A stretch of 64,000 bases of DNA from Actinophytocola sp963826035 (GCA_963826035.1 CAWGVZ010000004.1:434001-498000); one strand, 5' to 3'; shown: positions 8,301 to 17,207, numbered from the stretch's first letter. Translations and numbers: made by a program. The notes: generated from the sequence alone by a model not told the origin.

Positions 8301-8701
8301 ACCCACTCCGGGGCGACCTGCTGCTCGGCGTTGATCCGGTTCTGCACATCGCTGATCGCGTTGGGGCGGGGTGTGCGCCAGTTGCCGAAGTCGTAGTTCG
8401 GCGAGCCGGGGCCGCCGGTCCACAGCGTCTTCTCGTTGAACTGCAACTGTTCGTTCTGCACGCCGCCGAACACGCTCATGCCGAGCGCACCGTTGCCGAT
8501 GGGCAGCGACTTCGACTCCCAGTCGGTGGCCGGCTCGTCGTACCAGAGGGTCATGGCCGGGTTGCGCGGTTCCGCCACGGGCTTCCCGACAGGTGGCGCG
8601 GCGCCGGTCGCCGATCCGGTACCGACCAACGTGGCGATCGTCGCTGCCGTCACCGCGGCGGCGAAGATCCGGGACGCTCTCCGTCGAACGTACATGGTCA
8701 T
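5315..8701 (-). CDS. secreted GH95 alpha-L-fucosidase, multidomain
   Basis: About 1128 aa from ATG 8701 (GAGG 7 nt upstream; a GTG one codon earlier is possible). An N-terminal Arg-rich signal peptide ends around residue 35 (GSATGAA). The GH95 N-terminal domain follows (LPIGNGALGMSVFGG, LQFNEKTLWTGGPGSP). The (alpha/alpha)6 catalytic part carries VNINLQMNYWPAE, SFSPEQGPFSAG and FQIDGNFGATAGVAEMLVQS. In the Bifidobacterium enzyme AfcA, an Asn, a Glu and an Asp in the matching motifs act in inverting hydrolysis of alpha-1,2-fucosides. After residue ~790 comes a NEW3-like beta domain (AGTAFPARVTVTSRG), then a LamG-like lectin domain (about 920-1125) that probably binds carbohydrate. It acts outside the cell on plant or animal glycans. 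It stands alone, with no transporter or regulator beside it. Xylan/galactose-active GH95 members exist, so the sugar is not certain. Confidence 0.92.
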   Translation of the reverse strand: MTMYVRRRASRIFAAAVTAATIATLVGTGSATGAAPPVGKPVAEPRNPAMTLWYDEPATDWESKSLPIGNGALGMSVFGGVQNEQLQFNEKTLWTGGPGSPNYDFGNWRTPRPNAISDVQNRINAEQQVAPEWVAGILGQGKTGFGAYQTFGDILLSQPQSPPNVTNYRRSLDIAEAVSGVSYTSNGANFAREYFASAADDVIVARLSANQAGRIGFTASITAPGNRSRTFTARNGRITMAGNLHDNNLRFESQLQVLNEGGSRTDNGNGTVTVSGADAVTLILAAGTNYSDAYPTYRAADPHPAVTSRVDAAAAKTFTSLRSAHVADYRGLFDRVTLAVGQAMPNIPTDDLLRAYRDSTTSPATRKALEVLYFQYGRYLLISSSRAGSLPANLQGVWNNSTTPPWSADYHVNINLQMNYWPAETTNLTETTAPLFDFVDSLVAPGQVTARDMYGNRGWVVNNETTPYGFTGVHDWPTAFWFPEAGAWLAQHYYEHYLFTRDDDFLRQRAYPMLKSLSQFWFDELVADPRDGKLVVSPSFSPEQGPFSAGASMSQQIVWDLFTNAAEAATTVGDTAFATEVRGFLGRLDPGLRVGGWGQLQEWKSDWDDQNNDHRHVSHLFALHPGRQIIPQEDPALVEAARTSLEARGDGGTGWSKAWKINFWARLLDGNHSHLMLSELLKTSTLDNLWDTHPPFQIDGNFGATAGVAEMLVQSHRGVVDVLPALPDFWDTGAVKGLKARGNVTVDTDWVGGVPTRIALKAGNTGPLTVSSELFGGRFRVVDQQTNQQVSYQRDGREITFAATAGRTYVATSAVSVSVDAPDRAVAGTAFPARVTVTSRGVEVPAGQLTMAVPAGWTVSPANHAFATLPSGRSRTYTFTVTPAGGSASQQTIEAVLAGSGWRATGVAAIRIDPLPPCAIPPPAAPLVAWDPTSGATVNDVSAFNRDATVQSGGGYETAAPSGTGLVLNGQNFLRTAATQLGFLREATFAAEVKVSGSGSYRRLFDFQPSGDPGTDGILIDLTPSNQVRFIGSNQNVTTNATVPTGRYVDLVVTMADSGEITVYADGDRIGGAQVPDAGINGCATRELRFGADQGGGQRLTGGVDRAAIFADALTAEEVRGWRTRAFG

Positions 8702-8938
8702 CACGTTTCCTCAGGGTCACGATACGACTCTCGAAGGTTAGAGATCCGATGTATTTGCCGTCAAGGATTCGCGATATTTAGCAAACTTCGTTGCATAACC
8801 CCGCAGAGTGGGGCAATAGCTTGCAGCGACTTGCACTAGACGTCAGATCTCTGGTCGGACCCTGTTTCAGCAGGGCGTTACGTCCGTGGTACTCATCGCG
8901 ATGCATGAGCAGTCGACCACGAACTGGGGTGAGTGGGC

Positions 8939-10213
8939 ATGGCCATCGACGTCGGCGCGATCAGCAAGTTGACCGAAGGAGTGGACGCGCTCCGCAAGTT
9001 CACGGAATCCGTGGCGGGCGGCGACAAGGCCGGCAAGACCGCCGAGGGCGGCGCGGTGCCCGGCGACTCGGCGGCCACTGTGATGGCCCGCAAGGCCAGG
9101 GAGAGCTACCAGAAGACCGCGCGGTGGATGTTGGCCGCGTTCGCCGCGGTCGGCGTGCTGATCTTCGGCTCGCTGCCGTTCGCGAACGTGACGGACGTCG
9201 AGCTGGAGTGGCCGGACAGCCTGCTGCTCATCGGTGGGCTGGCGCTGGCGGTGGCCGGCATCGTGACCGCCGTGATGGCCGTGTCGCTGGTGAGCGAGCC
9301 GGAGGACGCGAGCCTCGGCGAGCTGGACTGCGACCTGCGTGCCGTGCAACGGCTCAAGAACGGAGAGTTCGCGTTCGACGAGGCCGGCAAGCCGCTGTTC
9401 GCGACCGGCCGGCTCGCGGACCTGCGGCGCTGGTGGAATCCGCGGCTGCGCGCGCGGGTGCAGCTGGCCGAGATCCTGCACGGCACCGAGGCGGACGCGC
9501 ACCTCGGCCCGGAGCTGGGTGAGCAGCCGACGGTCACCGACCTGATCAAGAAGCTGCGTGATCTGGAGTCGAAGCACGCGTTGCTGTCCCCGGCCGTCGC
9601 GAAGCTGGCGGTCACCGTGGCGACCGAAGAGAAGCGGGTGACCGACCTGACCGCGCTGCTGGAGAAGGTGCCGACCGACGAGGCGCGAACCAAGTACACG
9701 GAGGCGGCCGCCGCGCTCGACAAGGCACGGCTGGAGCACTCGGCGGAGCTGACGAAGCTCACGGCGATCGACAACCCGCTGAAGATGTACCACGACCACC
9801 GGAGCCTGCTGCTGGCCGAGTCGGGCGTGATGCAGCTGCGTGGCACCTTCCGCCTGGCCCGGCGGATCCTCGCGGTCGCGGCGGTGCTGACGCTGGTCGG
9901 CGGCACGGCGTACGCGTTGTCCCTGCCGGGATCGGCGCCCGAGACGGAGGAGGAGTCCGCCGCCCCGGAGGAACCCGCCCCCGGGCCCGTGTACGCGACC
10001 GGGCTGGCGGCGACCGTGCTGGTGCACGAGGGCACGGCACCGGCGGCCGAGCTGCCGCGCGAGTGCGTCGGGCGGCAGCTGGCGGCCACGTGGGTGGGCG
10101 CCGGGCGGGTCCCTCCGTCGGTCGGCCCGTTCACCGCGGTGATCACCGATCCCGCGTGCACCGGACAGATCACCGTTGAGCGCGGCGAGGGCACGTTCGC
10201 GCTGACTCCATGA
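8939..10213 (+). CDS. membrane protein with coiled-coil region, unknown function
   Basis: About 424 aa. ATG 8939 was chosen because GGGGTGAG sits 6 nt upstream; the GTG at 8933 is too close to it. Two membrane segments lie near residues 60-110 (WMLAAFAAVGVLIFGSLPFA; LLLIGGLALAVAGIVTAVMA). A cytoplasmic helical/coiled-coil stretch follows (LIKKLRDLESKHALL ... AAAALDKARLEHSAEL). Another membrane segment is near 305 (ILAVAAVLTLVGGTAYAL), then an acidic-Pro linker (ETEEESAAPEEPAPG) and an extracytoplasmic tail of about 80 residues with two Cys. The stop overlaps the CoA-transferase start as ATGA, implying coupled translation. No family was recognised. Confidence 0.75.
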   Translation: MAIDVGAISKLTEGVDALRKFTESVAGGDKAGKTAEGGAVPGDSAATVMARKARESYQKTARWMLAAFAAVGVLIFGSLPFANVTDVELEWPDSLLLIGGLALAVAGIVTAVMAVSLVSEPEDASLGELDCDLRAVQRLKNGEFAFDEAGKPLFATGRLADLRRWWNPRLRARVQLAEILHGTEADAHLGPELGEQPTVTDLIKKLRDLESKHALLSPAVAKLAVTVATEEKRVTDLTALLEKVPTDEARTKYTEAAAALDKARLEHSAELTKLTAIDNPLKMYHDHRSLLLAESGVMQLRGTFRLARRILAVAAVLTLVGGTAYALSLPGSAPETEEESAAPEEPAPGPVYATGLAATVLVHEGTAPAAELPRECVGRQLAATWVGAGRVPPSVGPFTAVITDPACTGQITVERGEGTFALTP

Positions 10214-11535
10214 CCGACGCGGCGACCGCCCAGGCGTGGGCCGCGTTGGGCGGCGACACGGCGGCCCACGTGACGTACGAGCCGGTGCGCGACGGGCTGC
10301 CCGCCCGGCTGCCGGTGCGGGAACTGGCCAGGGCGACGGTGGGCGTGTGCTCGCTGGCGGCGGCGGAACTGCTGGCCACCCGCAACGGCGTGCCCTGCCC
10401 CGCCGTGCGGGTGCACGAGGGCGCGGTGGCGACGGCGTTCGTGAGCGAACGGCACCTGCGCGTCGACGGCCGCGCCCCGCTGGCGTTCGCCCCGCTGTCC
10501 CGGTTCTGGCGCACGGCCGACGGTTGGGTGCGGACCCACGCGAACTACCCGCACCACCGCGCCCGGCTGCTGGCCGCGCTGGGCGTGCCCGAGGCGGCGG
10601 TGGAGAGCGAACTGGCCACCCGCCGGGCGATCGAGGTCCAGGAGACCGTGTACGCGGCGGGCGGCCTGGCGGTAGCCGTGGCCACCACCCCGAGCGGCGC
10701 GCACCCACTGGTGGAAACCCGCCGAGTCCCGGGCGGCGATCCGCACGTCCTACCGCCGGCCGCGCTCCCCGCCGACGGCGTGCGCGTGCTGGACCTGACC
10801 AGGGTGATAGCGGGCCCGGTCGCGACCCGCACGCTGGCGTTGCTGGGCGCGAACGTCCTCCGCGTCGACCCGCCCGCGCTCCCCGAACCCGACGACGTCC
10901 TGGCGGACACCGGTCCGGGCAAGAGATCGACGCTGCTCGACCTGGCGACCCCCGAGGACCGCGAGACCTTCGAGACACTGCTGGCCACGGCCGACGTGGT
11001 GGTCACCGGCTACCGCCCGGGCGCGCTGGACCGCTACGGCCTGGGCGCTTTGTCGGAACGGTATCCCGGCTTGGTGGTGGCCCAACTGAACGCGTGGGGC
11101 TGGACGGGCCCGTGGGCAACGCGCCGGGGCTTCGACAGCCTGGTGCAGGCGGCCAGCGGCATAGCCACCATCGAGGGCGACGCCGACCACCCGGGCGTGC
11201 TGCCGGCCCAAGCGCTGGACCACGGCACGGGCTACCTCCTGGCGGCCGCCGTACTCCGCGCCCTGTGCGAGCGCCACCACACGGGCGAGGGCCACCACGT
11301 GCGACTGTCCTTGGCGGGCACGGCGTCCTGGCTGCTGAACGACCTGCGGCCAACGTCCCCGGCGGGCGCCGAGCACGACCCGACCCCGTGGCTCACGGAG
11401 ACGACGTCACCCCATGGCCTGCTCCGCCACGCCCGCCCACCGGTGCACTACCCGGGCGCCCCGACGACGTGGCGCCAGGCACCAACCCGCTGGGGCAGCG
11501 ACCCTCCAGAGTGGACTACGCCCGCTCGAGGATGA
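10210..11535 (+). CDS. family III CoA-transferase (CaiB/BaiF)
   Basis: 441 aa. It has the family core GVRVLDLTRVIAGPVATRTL followed by LLGANVLRVDPP, the ADVVVTGYRPGALDRYGLG segment and the C-terminal region with ALDHGTGYLLAAAVLRALCE. Such enzymes move CoA between carboxylic acids through an aspartyl-CoA intermediate; some relatives are racemases. The roughly 195 residues ahead of the core look like the dimer-completing part, giving a permuted or fused layout. The substrate cannot be assigned. Translationally coupled (ATGA) to the preceding membrane protein. The 3' end overlaps the convergent gene by 20 bp. Confidence 0.82.
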   Translation: MTDAATAQAWAALGGDTAAHVTYEPVRDGLPARLPVRELARATVGVCSLAAAELLATRNGVPCPAVRVHEGAVATAFVSERHLRVDGRAPLAFAPLSRFWRTADGWVRTHANYPHHRARLLAALGVPEAAVESELATRRAIEVQETVYAAGGLAVAVATTPSGAHPLVETRRVPGGDPHVLPPAALPADGVRVLDLTRVIAGPVATRTLALLGANVLRVDPPALPEPDDVLADTGPGKRSTLLDLATPEDRETFETLLATADVVVTGYRPGALDRYGLGALSERYPGLVVAQLNAWGWTGPWATRRGFDSLVQAASGIATIEGDADHPGVLPAQALDHGTGYLLAAAVLRALCERHHTGEGHHVRLSLAGTASWLLNDLRPTSPAGAEHDPTPWLTETTSPHGLLRHARPPVHYPGAPTTWRQAPTRWGSDPPEWTTPARG

Positions 11536-11959
11536 GATCGAAGTCCTTGCGCCAGGTTGACCCGCGATCCTCGGACGCCTCCCAGCGACCCGCGATCCGG
11601 TCGGGCCCGACTTCGGCGACGAACCGCTGGAACATGTCGGGATCCTCGCGGCTCAGGTTCCAGTGCGAGCCGTCGAACGTCATGGCGTAGACCCGGCAGA
11701 CACCTCGTTCGTCGTGGTAGAGGGCCGTGTACGCGTCCTGCGCATCGCTGCGACCGAGCACCAGGACCATCTCACTCGTGGCCTTGCCGGCATCGTCGGC
11801 CATCGTCCAGCGGAAGACCACGAACGCGTCGCCGAGCCACTCGACCGTCGCCGAACCGGGCACCTCCAGGTCGGCCGGCTCCAGGAACCAGGCGTTCCGC
11901 AAGGTGGTATGCCACGATCCGACCAGGACGTCCAACTGCTTCATGGCCTCGTTGCGCAT
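11516..11959 (-). CDS. hypothetical DUF1579-like protein
   Basis: 147 aa, soluble. The N-terminus MRNEAMKQLDVLVGSWHTTL and later VEWLGDAFVVFRWTMAD ... MTFDGSHWNLSREDPDMFQR ... GRWEASEDRGSTWRKDFDLI match the pattern of small beta-barrel DUF1579/lipocalin-like proteins, in which a LxxLVGxW motif opens the barrel. The ligand or role is unknown. It lies just downstream of parC on the same strand, with a 12-bp gap, so it may be transcribed with the topoisomerase genes. Its 3' end overlaps the CoA-transferase 3' end. Confidence 0.7.
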   Translation of the reverse strand: MRNEAMKQLDVLVGSWHTTLRNAWFLEPADLEVPGSATVEWLGDAFVVFRWTMADDAGKATSEMVLVLGRSDAQDAYTALYHDERGVCRVYAMTFDGSHWNLSREDPDMFQRFVAEVGPDRIAGRWEASEDRGSTWRKDFDLILERA

Positions 11960-11971
11960 GCTTCCCCCGAG

Positions 11972-14461
11972 TCAGCCTCGTTCGATCAGGTGACCCACCA
12001 CGTCCGGGCCCGGGTGCGCGGTGCCCGAGCCGTCCCGGCGCGGGTCGACCTCCGGCAGTTCCACGGCCGTGCCGTTGTTCGCCGCGCCCGCCGGACGGGA
12101 ACCCACCCACGCCAGCATCAACCGGGTCTCGCCCTTCAGGAACCGATGCGTACGAACGCCGCCCGTCGCGCGGCCCTTCGCCGGGTACAGCTCGAACGGC
12201 GTCATCTTCACGCTCGAACCCGTTGCCGTGACGACCATCGGGTCGCCGTGGTCCTTGTCGTCCGTGCGGAGCGCGGCGAAGAACACGGCCTCCGCGCCGG
12301 CCGTCAGGTTGATGCCCGCCATGCCGCCGCCCTTCACTCCCTGGGGCCGCACGAGCGAAGCCGGGTAGCGCAACAGCGACGAGTCGGACGACACGAACAC
12401 GCACGTCTCGCTGCCGTCGGTCAACCAGGTGGCGCCGACCACCTCGTCGCCGTCCTTGAGGCCGATCACCTCGAACTCGTCCGACCGCACCGGCCAATCG
12501 GGCGCGCACACCTTCACCACGCCCTGCCGGGTGCCGAGCGCGAGACCCGGCGAGCCCTCGGCGCGCTCACCCAGCGGCGCGAGGCCGACGACCTTCTCGC
12601 CCTTCTCCAACGGAACCAGCTCGCTCGCCGCCATCCCGCCCCGCAGCGACACGGTGCCCGCCGCCTCCGGCAACACCGGCAGCGGCAGCACCTCCGTCTT
12701 GAACGCGCGTCCTCTGCTGGTGATCAGCAACACCTGACCGCGGGCGGTCGTGTGCGCCACGGCGGACATCGCGTCGTGGCGGGTTCGGCCGCTGCGCCGG
12801 CGCGCCTCCGTGGCCTCCTCCGACTCGGCGGCCGTGCGCGCCACCAGGCCGGTGGCCGACAGGATCACCTGACACGGGTCGTCCGCCACCTCCAGCGGAC
12901 CGGCCGGCTTGGACGCCGCCAGGACCTCCTTCAGGTCACCGTCGATCAGCGCCGTGCGCCGCTCGGTGGCGAGTTCCTTCGCGACCTTGGCGAGCTCGCT
13001 CGACACCAGCTTCTTCAGCACCGACTCGTCCTCGAGGATGGCGGTGAGCTCGGCGATCTCGGTGCGGAGCTTGTCCTGCTCGTTCTCCAGCTCCAGCTTG
13101 TCGTACTTGGTGAGCCGCCGCAGCGGCGTGTCCAGGATGTACGTCGCCTGGATCTCCGACAGCTTGAACCGCTTCATGAGACCCTCTTTGGCCTCCGCCG
13201 CGTTCTCGCTGCCCCGGATCAACCGGATCACCTTGTCGATGTCGAGTAGGGCGATCAGCAGACCCTCGACCAGGTGCAGCCGTTCCTCCCGCTTGCGGCG
13301 CCGGAACTTCGTGCGCCGGGTGACCACCTCGTAGCGGTGCCGCAGGAAGACCTCGAGCAGCGCCTTCAACCCGAGCGTCCGCGGCTGCCCGTCGACCAGC
13401 ACCAGGTTGTTGATGCCGAACGACTGCTCCATCGGCGTGAGCCGGTACAGGTCGGACAGCAGCGCCTGCGGGTTGACGCCCACCTTGCACTCGATCACCA
13501 CGCGAGTGCCGTTCTCGCGGTCGGTGAGGTCCTTGACGTCCGCGATCCCCGTGAGGCGCTTGGACTTCGTGACCTCGTCGGTGATCTTCTCGATGATCTT
13601 CTCGGGGCCGATCTGGTAGGGCAGCTCGACGATCGTGATCGCCTGCCGGCCGCGGCTGCCCTCCAGCGGGCCGATCTCGACCTTGGAGCGCATGCGGACC
13701 ACGCCCCGGCCGGTCTCGTACGCGCGGCGCACCTCGTCGAGGCCGAGCAGCATCCCGCCGGTCGGCAGGTCGGGGCCCGGGATGAACTCCATCAGCTTGT
13801 CGAGCGTCGCCGTCGGGTGGGTGATCAGCCAGCGCGCGGCGCCGATGACCTCACCCAGGTTGTGCGGGATCATGTTGGTGGCCATGCCGACCGCGATCCC
13901 GGACGTGCCGTTCACCAGCAGGTTGGGGAACGCCGCCGGCAGCACCGACGGCTCGTCGAGCGACCCGTCGTAGTTGGGGCGGAAGTCGACCGTGTCCTCG
14001 CCCAGCTCGCCGACCAGGAGCATGGCCTCGTTGGACAGCCGGGACTCGGTGTACCTGCTCGCGGCCGGGCCGTCGTCCGGGCTGCCGAAGTTGCCGTGCC
14101 CGTCGACCAGCGGCGCGTTCATCGAGAAGTCCTGCGCCAGGCGGACCATCGCGTCGTAGATCGCGGTGTCGCCGTGCGGGTGGTACTTGCCCATCACGTC
14201 GCCGACCACGCGGGACGACTTCACGTACGCGTGCGTCGGCCGGTACCCGTTCTCGTTCATCGAGTACAGGATCCGGCGGTGCACCGGCTTCAAGCCGTCG
14301 CGCGCGTCGGGCAGCGCGCGGGAGTGGATGACCGAGTACGCGTACTCCAGGTAGGAGTCCTCGATCTCGGTCTTCAGCGAGTTGTCGAAGACCTGGGCGC
14401 CCGCCCGGTCGAACGCGTTGGGGTCGACCTTGGTCGTCGAAGGGCCCTTGCGGCGTGCCAT
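11972..14461 (-). CDS. parC: DNA topoisomerase IV subunit A
   Basis: 829 aa from ATG 14461 (AGGAA just upstream; the open frame extends further without a ribosome site). Type IIA DNA cleavage subunit: the catalytic tyrosine is Y137 in GPAASRYTES, the QRDR region is GDVMGKYHPHGDTAIYDAMV, and tower/exit-gate and C-terminal beta-propeller repeats follow (VLLITSRGRAFKTEVLPL, ALGTRQGVVKV, VVTATGSSVKMTPFELYP). Paired with ParE it decatenates chromosomes. ParC is preferred over GyrA because it follows parE and resembles the second actinobacterial type IIA pair. Gyrase itself should lie elsewhere. The gap to parE is 16 bp, so the two form an operon. Confidence 0.92.
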   Translation of the reverse strand: MARRKGPSTTKVDPNAFDRAGAQVFDNSLKTEIEDSYLEYAYSVIHSRALPDARDGLKPVHRRILYSMNENGYRPTHAYVKSSRVVGDVMGKYHPHGDTAIYDAMVRLAQDFSMNAPLVDGHGNFGSPDDGPAASRYTESRLSNEAMLLVGELGEDTVDFRPNYDGSLDEPSVLPAAFPNLLVNGTSGIAVGMATNMIPHNLGEVIGAARWLITHPTATLDKLMEFIPGPDLPTGGMLLGLDEVRRAYETGRGVVRMRSKVEIGPLEGSRGRQAITIVELPYQIGPEKIIEKITDEVTKSKRLTGIADVKDLTDRENGTRVVIECKVGVNPQALLSDLYRLTPMEQSFGINNLVLVDGQPRTLGLKALLEVFLRHRYEVVTRRTKFRRRKREERLHLVEGLLIALLDIDKVIRLIRGSENAAEAKEGLMKRFKLSEIQATYILDTPLRRLTKYDKLELENEQDKLRTEIAELTAILEDESVLKKLVSSELAKVAKELATERRTALIDGDLKEVLAASKPAGPLEVADDPCQVILSATGLVARTAAESEEATEARRRSGRTRHDAMSAVAHTTARGQVLLITSRGRAFKTEVLPLPVLPEAAGTVSLRGGMAASELVPLEKGEKVVGLAPLGERAEGSPGLALGTRQGVVKVCAPDWPVRSDEFEVIGLKDGDEVVGATWLTDGSETCVFVSSDSSLLRYPASLVRPQGVKGGGMAGINLTAGAEAVFFAALRTDDKDHGDPMVVTATGSSVKMTPFELYPAKGRATGGVRTHRFLKGETRLMLAWVGSRPAGAANNGTAVELPEVDPRRDGSGTAHPGPDVVGHLIERG

Positions 14462-14477
14462 TTCCTGTTGCTCTCTC

Positions 14478-17093
14478 TCAGATGTCGATCGCCGACTGGT
14501 CCACGCGTGCCGATGACTCGACCAGCCACGCACGCCTCGGTTCGACCTTCTCCCCCATCAACAACTCGAGCGCGCCCTCGGCGGCCTCGACGTCGTCCAT
14601 GGTGATGCGGCGGACCGACCGGGTGGCCGGGTTCATGGTCGTGTCCCACAGCTCGTCCGCGTCCATCTCGCCGAGGCCCTTGAACCGCGGCACCGGCGTG
14701 ACAACCTGCTTGCCGGCCTTCTCCAACGCGGCCAGCCTGGTCTCCATCTCGCGCTGCGAGAACGTGAAGTGTGTCTCCGGGTTGCGGCCCTTGGTGGTGA
14801 TCTTGTGCAGCGGCGGCATGGCCGCGTACAGCCGGCCGTCCTCGATCACCGGGCGCATGTACCTGGCGAACAGCGTGATCAGCAGCGTGCGGATGTGGGA
14901 GCCGTCGACGTCCGCGTCGGCCATGAGGATCACGCGGCCGTACCGCATGGTCGACAGGTCGAACGTGCGGCCGGTGCCGGCGCCGAGCACCTGGACGATC
15001 GACGCGATCTCCACGTTGCGCAGCGCATCGGCGATGCTCGCCTTCTGCACGTTCAGGATCTTGCCCCGCAGCGGCAGTAATGCCTGGTACTCCGACACCC
15101 GCGCCATGCGCGCGCTGTTGTGCACGAAGACACCGGCCTCGAGAGCGAAGTTGTGGTAGCCCTCGACGGTCAGGTCGTAGACGTCCGCCGTCTCGGAGAG
15201 CGGCTCAACGGCCACCACGGCATGGTTGACCGGGGCTGCGGCGTGGTCATTCGACGTCATGTGCCGCAGGTTGTCCGCGTCCGCGAGATGGTGGGTGTAG
15301 ACCCACTCCTCGCTGTCGTTCATCCACACCCGCTCGTACCCGTCCAGCATGTCGCGGTACAACGGCATCAGTGAGTCGCCGGCGGCCAGTTGGTCCGCGC
15401 GCCGGTACGAACCGTCGCGCAGCCGGAACAGATGGTCCGGCGTGCAACGCACTGACTCGCCGTTATCCAAGGTGACTCGCACAAGTGGCGTGTTCCGCTT
15501 GGTGACTCGCGGCTCGATCAGCGGAGCCACCACCACCCGGCCCGCTTTGTTCGTCGTGTAGCCGAAGTGCGTGACGCCCTTGTCCCAGTCCGCGGCCAGA
15601 TCCGCGAAGGAACGGCTCTCCCCCGAGGCCAGTGCCACCATCGTGTCGCCAGTAAAACAGCCGAGTGCGCTGTCGCCCTCCACGAGGAAGAGCTCGCTCC
15701 GCGCGATGCCCGTGGCGCGGCAGTCGACCAGCTTCGGGGGCATGGCGGCGCCCTCGAGCGCGGTCTTGCGGCGGGCGGCGTCCTTCTGCTGCTTCTGGGC
15801 GAGTCGGACGCGTGCCGCGTCGACCACCTTCTGCAGCACGGTCTTCGCCTCGGTCTTGGTCTTGCGGTTCTCCGTCCACGCCTTGATCTCGCGCTCCACG
15901 ATGGCCTGGATGACCTTCGTGATGCCCGCCGTGGACAGCTCGTCCTTGGTCTGTGAGGTGAACTGCGGCTCGGGGATCCGGACGTGGACGACGGCGGTCA
16001 TGCCCTCCTCCACGTCCTCGACGGTCGGCGGGTCCTCCTTGGGCTTGAGCAGACCGCGTGTCTTGGAGATGGCCTCTTGCACAGCCTTCGCCATGGCGCG
16101 GTCGAACCCTCGGCGGTGCGTACCCCCGTGCACGTTGCGGATGGTGTTGGTGAAGCACTCGACCGTGCGCTCGTAGCCGGTGCCCCAGCGCAGCGCGATC
16201 TCGACCTCGGCCACGCGCTCCACTTTGGACTGCATGACGCCGTTCTCGTCGGCCGCGTTCTCCCGGTAGGTGCCTTCGCCGTTGATCAGGATCATGCCGG
16301 ACACGGGCCGGTCTCCCGGCGGGCTCAGGAACTCCACCATGTCGGACAGTCCGTTGGGGAAGTGGAACGTCTCCTCGTCGATCGCGCCCTCGGTGGCGTT
16401 GCGCAGGACGTAGGTGACGCCCGGCACGAGGAATGCGGTGTTGCGCAGCTTGGTCCGGACGGCCTCGATGTCGAGCGCCGCCGAGTTCTCGAAGTAGCGC
16501 TGGTCGTGCCAGTAGCGGATGGACGTGCCGGTGGACGCGCCGCGCTTCATCTTGCCCGTGACCCGCAGACCCGAGCGCTTCACGAACTTGGCTTTGGGCC
16601 CCACCGCGTCGAACTCGCCCGGCACGCCGTGCGCGAAGGACATCTGGTGGACCTTGCCGTCCTGCTTGACCGTGACGTCGAACCGGTGCGACAGCGCGTT
16701 GACCGCCGAGGCACCCACGCCGTGCAGACCACCGGAGGTCTTGTACCCGGACCCGCCGAACTTGCCACCCGCGTGCAGCCGGGTGAGCACCAGCTCGACG
16801 CCGGACAGACCGGACTTGGTGTGCACCCCCGTGGGGATGCCGCGGCCGTCGTCGTCGACCTGGACGCTGCCGTCGGCGTGCAGGATGACGGTGACCCTGT
16901 TGGCGTGCCCGGCGATGCCCTCGTCGGTCGAGTTGTCGACCACCTCGTTGAAGAGGTGGTTGATACCTCGGCTGTCGGTCGAGCCGATGTACATGCCCGG
17001 CCGTTTGCGCACCGCCTCGAGGCCCTCGAGGTGGGTCAGATCGTCGGCCCCGTAAAAGGTTCCCGCAGTCACTCTGGTCGTCTCCCGGATCAT
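14478..17093 (-). CDS. parE: DNA topoisomerase IV subunit B interrupted by intein
   Basis: The 871-aa precursor becomes about 690 aa after intein removal, the usual ParE length. ATG 17093 gives MIRETTRVTAGTFYGADDLT; a GTG seven codons on is an alternative. GHKL ATPase motifs are EVVDNSTDEG, DDGRGIPTGV and GGLHGVGASAVNAL. The transducer domain is followed by TOPRIM motifs EGDSALG (interrupted) and ADADVDGSHIRTLL, then PRFKGLGEMDADELWDTTM. It supplies ATP-driven strand passage with ParC, encoded 16 bp downstream. The intein sits exactly after EGDSALG, so the enzyme is inactive until spliced, because the metal-binding TOPRIM Glu loop is split. Confidence 0.93.
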   Translation of the reverse strand: MIRETTRVTAGTFYGADDLTHLEGLEAVRKRPGMYIGSTDSRGINHLFNEVVDNSTDEGIAGHANRVTVILHADGSVQVDDDGRGIPTGVHTKSGLSGVELVLTRLHAGGKFGGSGYKTSGGLHGVGASAVNALSHRFDVTVKQDGKVHQMSFAHGVPGEFDAVGPKAKFVKRSGLRVTGKMKRGASTGTSIRYWHDQRYFENSAALDIEAVRTKLRNTAFLVPGVTYVLRNATEGAIDEETFHFPNGLSDMVEFLSPPGDRPVSGMILINGEGTYRENAADENGVMQSKVERVAEVEIALRWGTGYERTVECFTNTIRNVHGGTHRRGFDRAMAKAVQEAISKTRGLLKPKEDPPTVEDVEEGMTAVVHVRIPEPQFTSQTKDELSTAGITKVIQAIVEREIKAWTENRKTKTEAKTVLQKVVDAARVRLAQKQQKDAARRKTALEGAAMPPKLVDCRATGIARSELFLVEGDSALGCFTGDTMVALASGESRSFADLAADWDKGVTHFGYTTNKAGRVVVAPLIEPRVTKRNTPLVRVTLDNGESVRCTPDHLFRLRDGSYRRADQLAAGDSLMPLYRDMLDGYERVWMNDSEEWVYTHHLADADNLRHMTSNDHAAAPVNHAVVAVEPLSETADVYDLTVEGYHNFALEAGVFVHNSARMARVSEYQALLPLRGKILNVQKASIADALRNVEIASIVQVLGAGTGRTFDLSTMRYGRVILMADADVDGSHIRTLLITLFARYMRPVIEDGRLYAAMPPLHKITTKGRNPETHFTFSQREMETRLAALEKAGKQVVTPVPRFKGLGEMDADELWDTTMNPATRSVRRITMDDVEAAEGALELLMGEKVEPRRAWLVESSARVDQSAIDI
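15117..15659 (-). mobile_element. mini-intein in ParE TOPRIM motif
   Basis: 181 residues, ParE precursor 479-659. It begins with nucleophile Cys1 (CFTGDTMVALASG), has block B with TPDH (ESVRCTPDHLFRLRDGSYRR, then ADQLAAGD), block F (ADVYDLTVEGYHNFALEAG) and ends with VFVHN followed by extein Ser (SARMAR). All residues for splicing are therefore present: Cys1, the TxxH His, the penultimate His, terminal Asn and Ser+1. The middle (MLDGYERVWMNDSEEWVYTH, then HLADADNLRH) is too short for a homing endonuclease. It looks like the flanks left after loss of an HNH-type nuclease, so the element is probably immobile. Confidence 0.93.
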
Positions 17094-17207
17094 GGCGTCC
17101 TGCCCGCCTCCTCGACCGGCTAGTGGCGTCGAGGGCGTGGACCACCGTAGGAGAGCGTATCCGGCCGGGGTGACAACCCCCGGCATTTGTCCCTGGCGAG
17201 CTGGAGA

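Noticed and set aside
15117..15659. Active homing endonuclease inside the intein
   Set aside because: Only about 50 residues separate the splicing halves, and no complete HNH or LAGLIDADG motif is seen.
14478..17093. GyrB/GyrA instead of ParE/ParC
   Set aside because: Paired order parE-parC away from any dnaN/recF context, and sequence closer to the second actinobacterial type IIA pair; gyrase remains possible but less likely.
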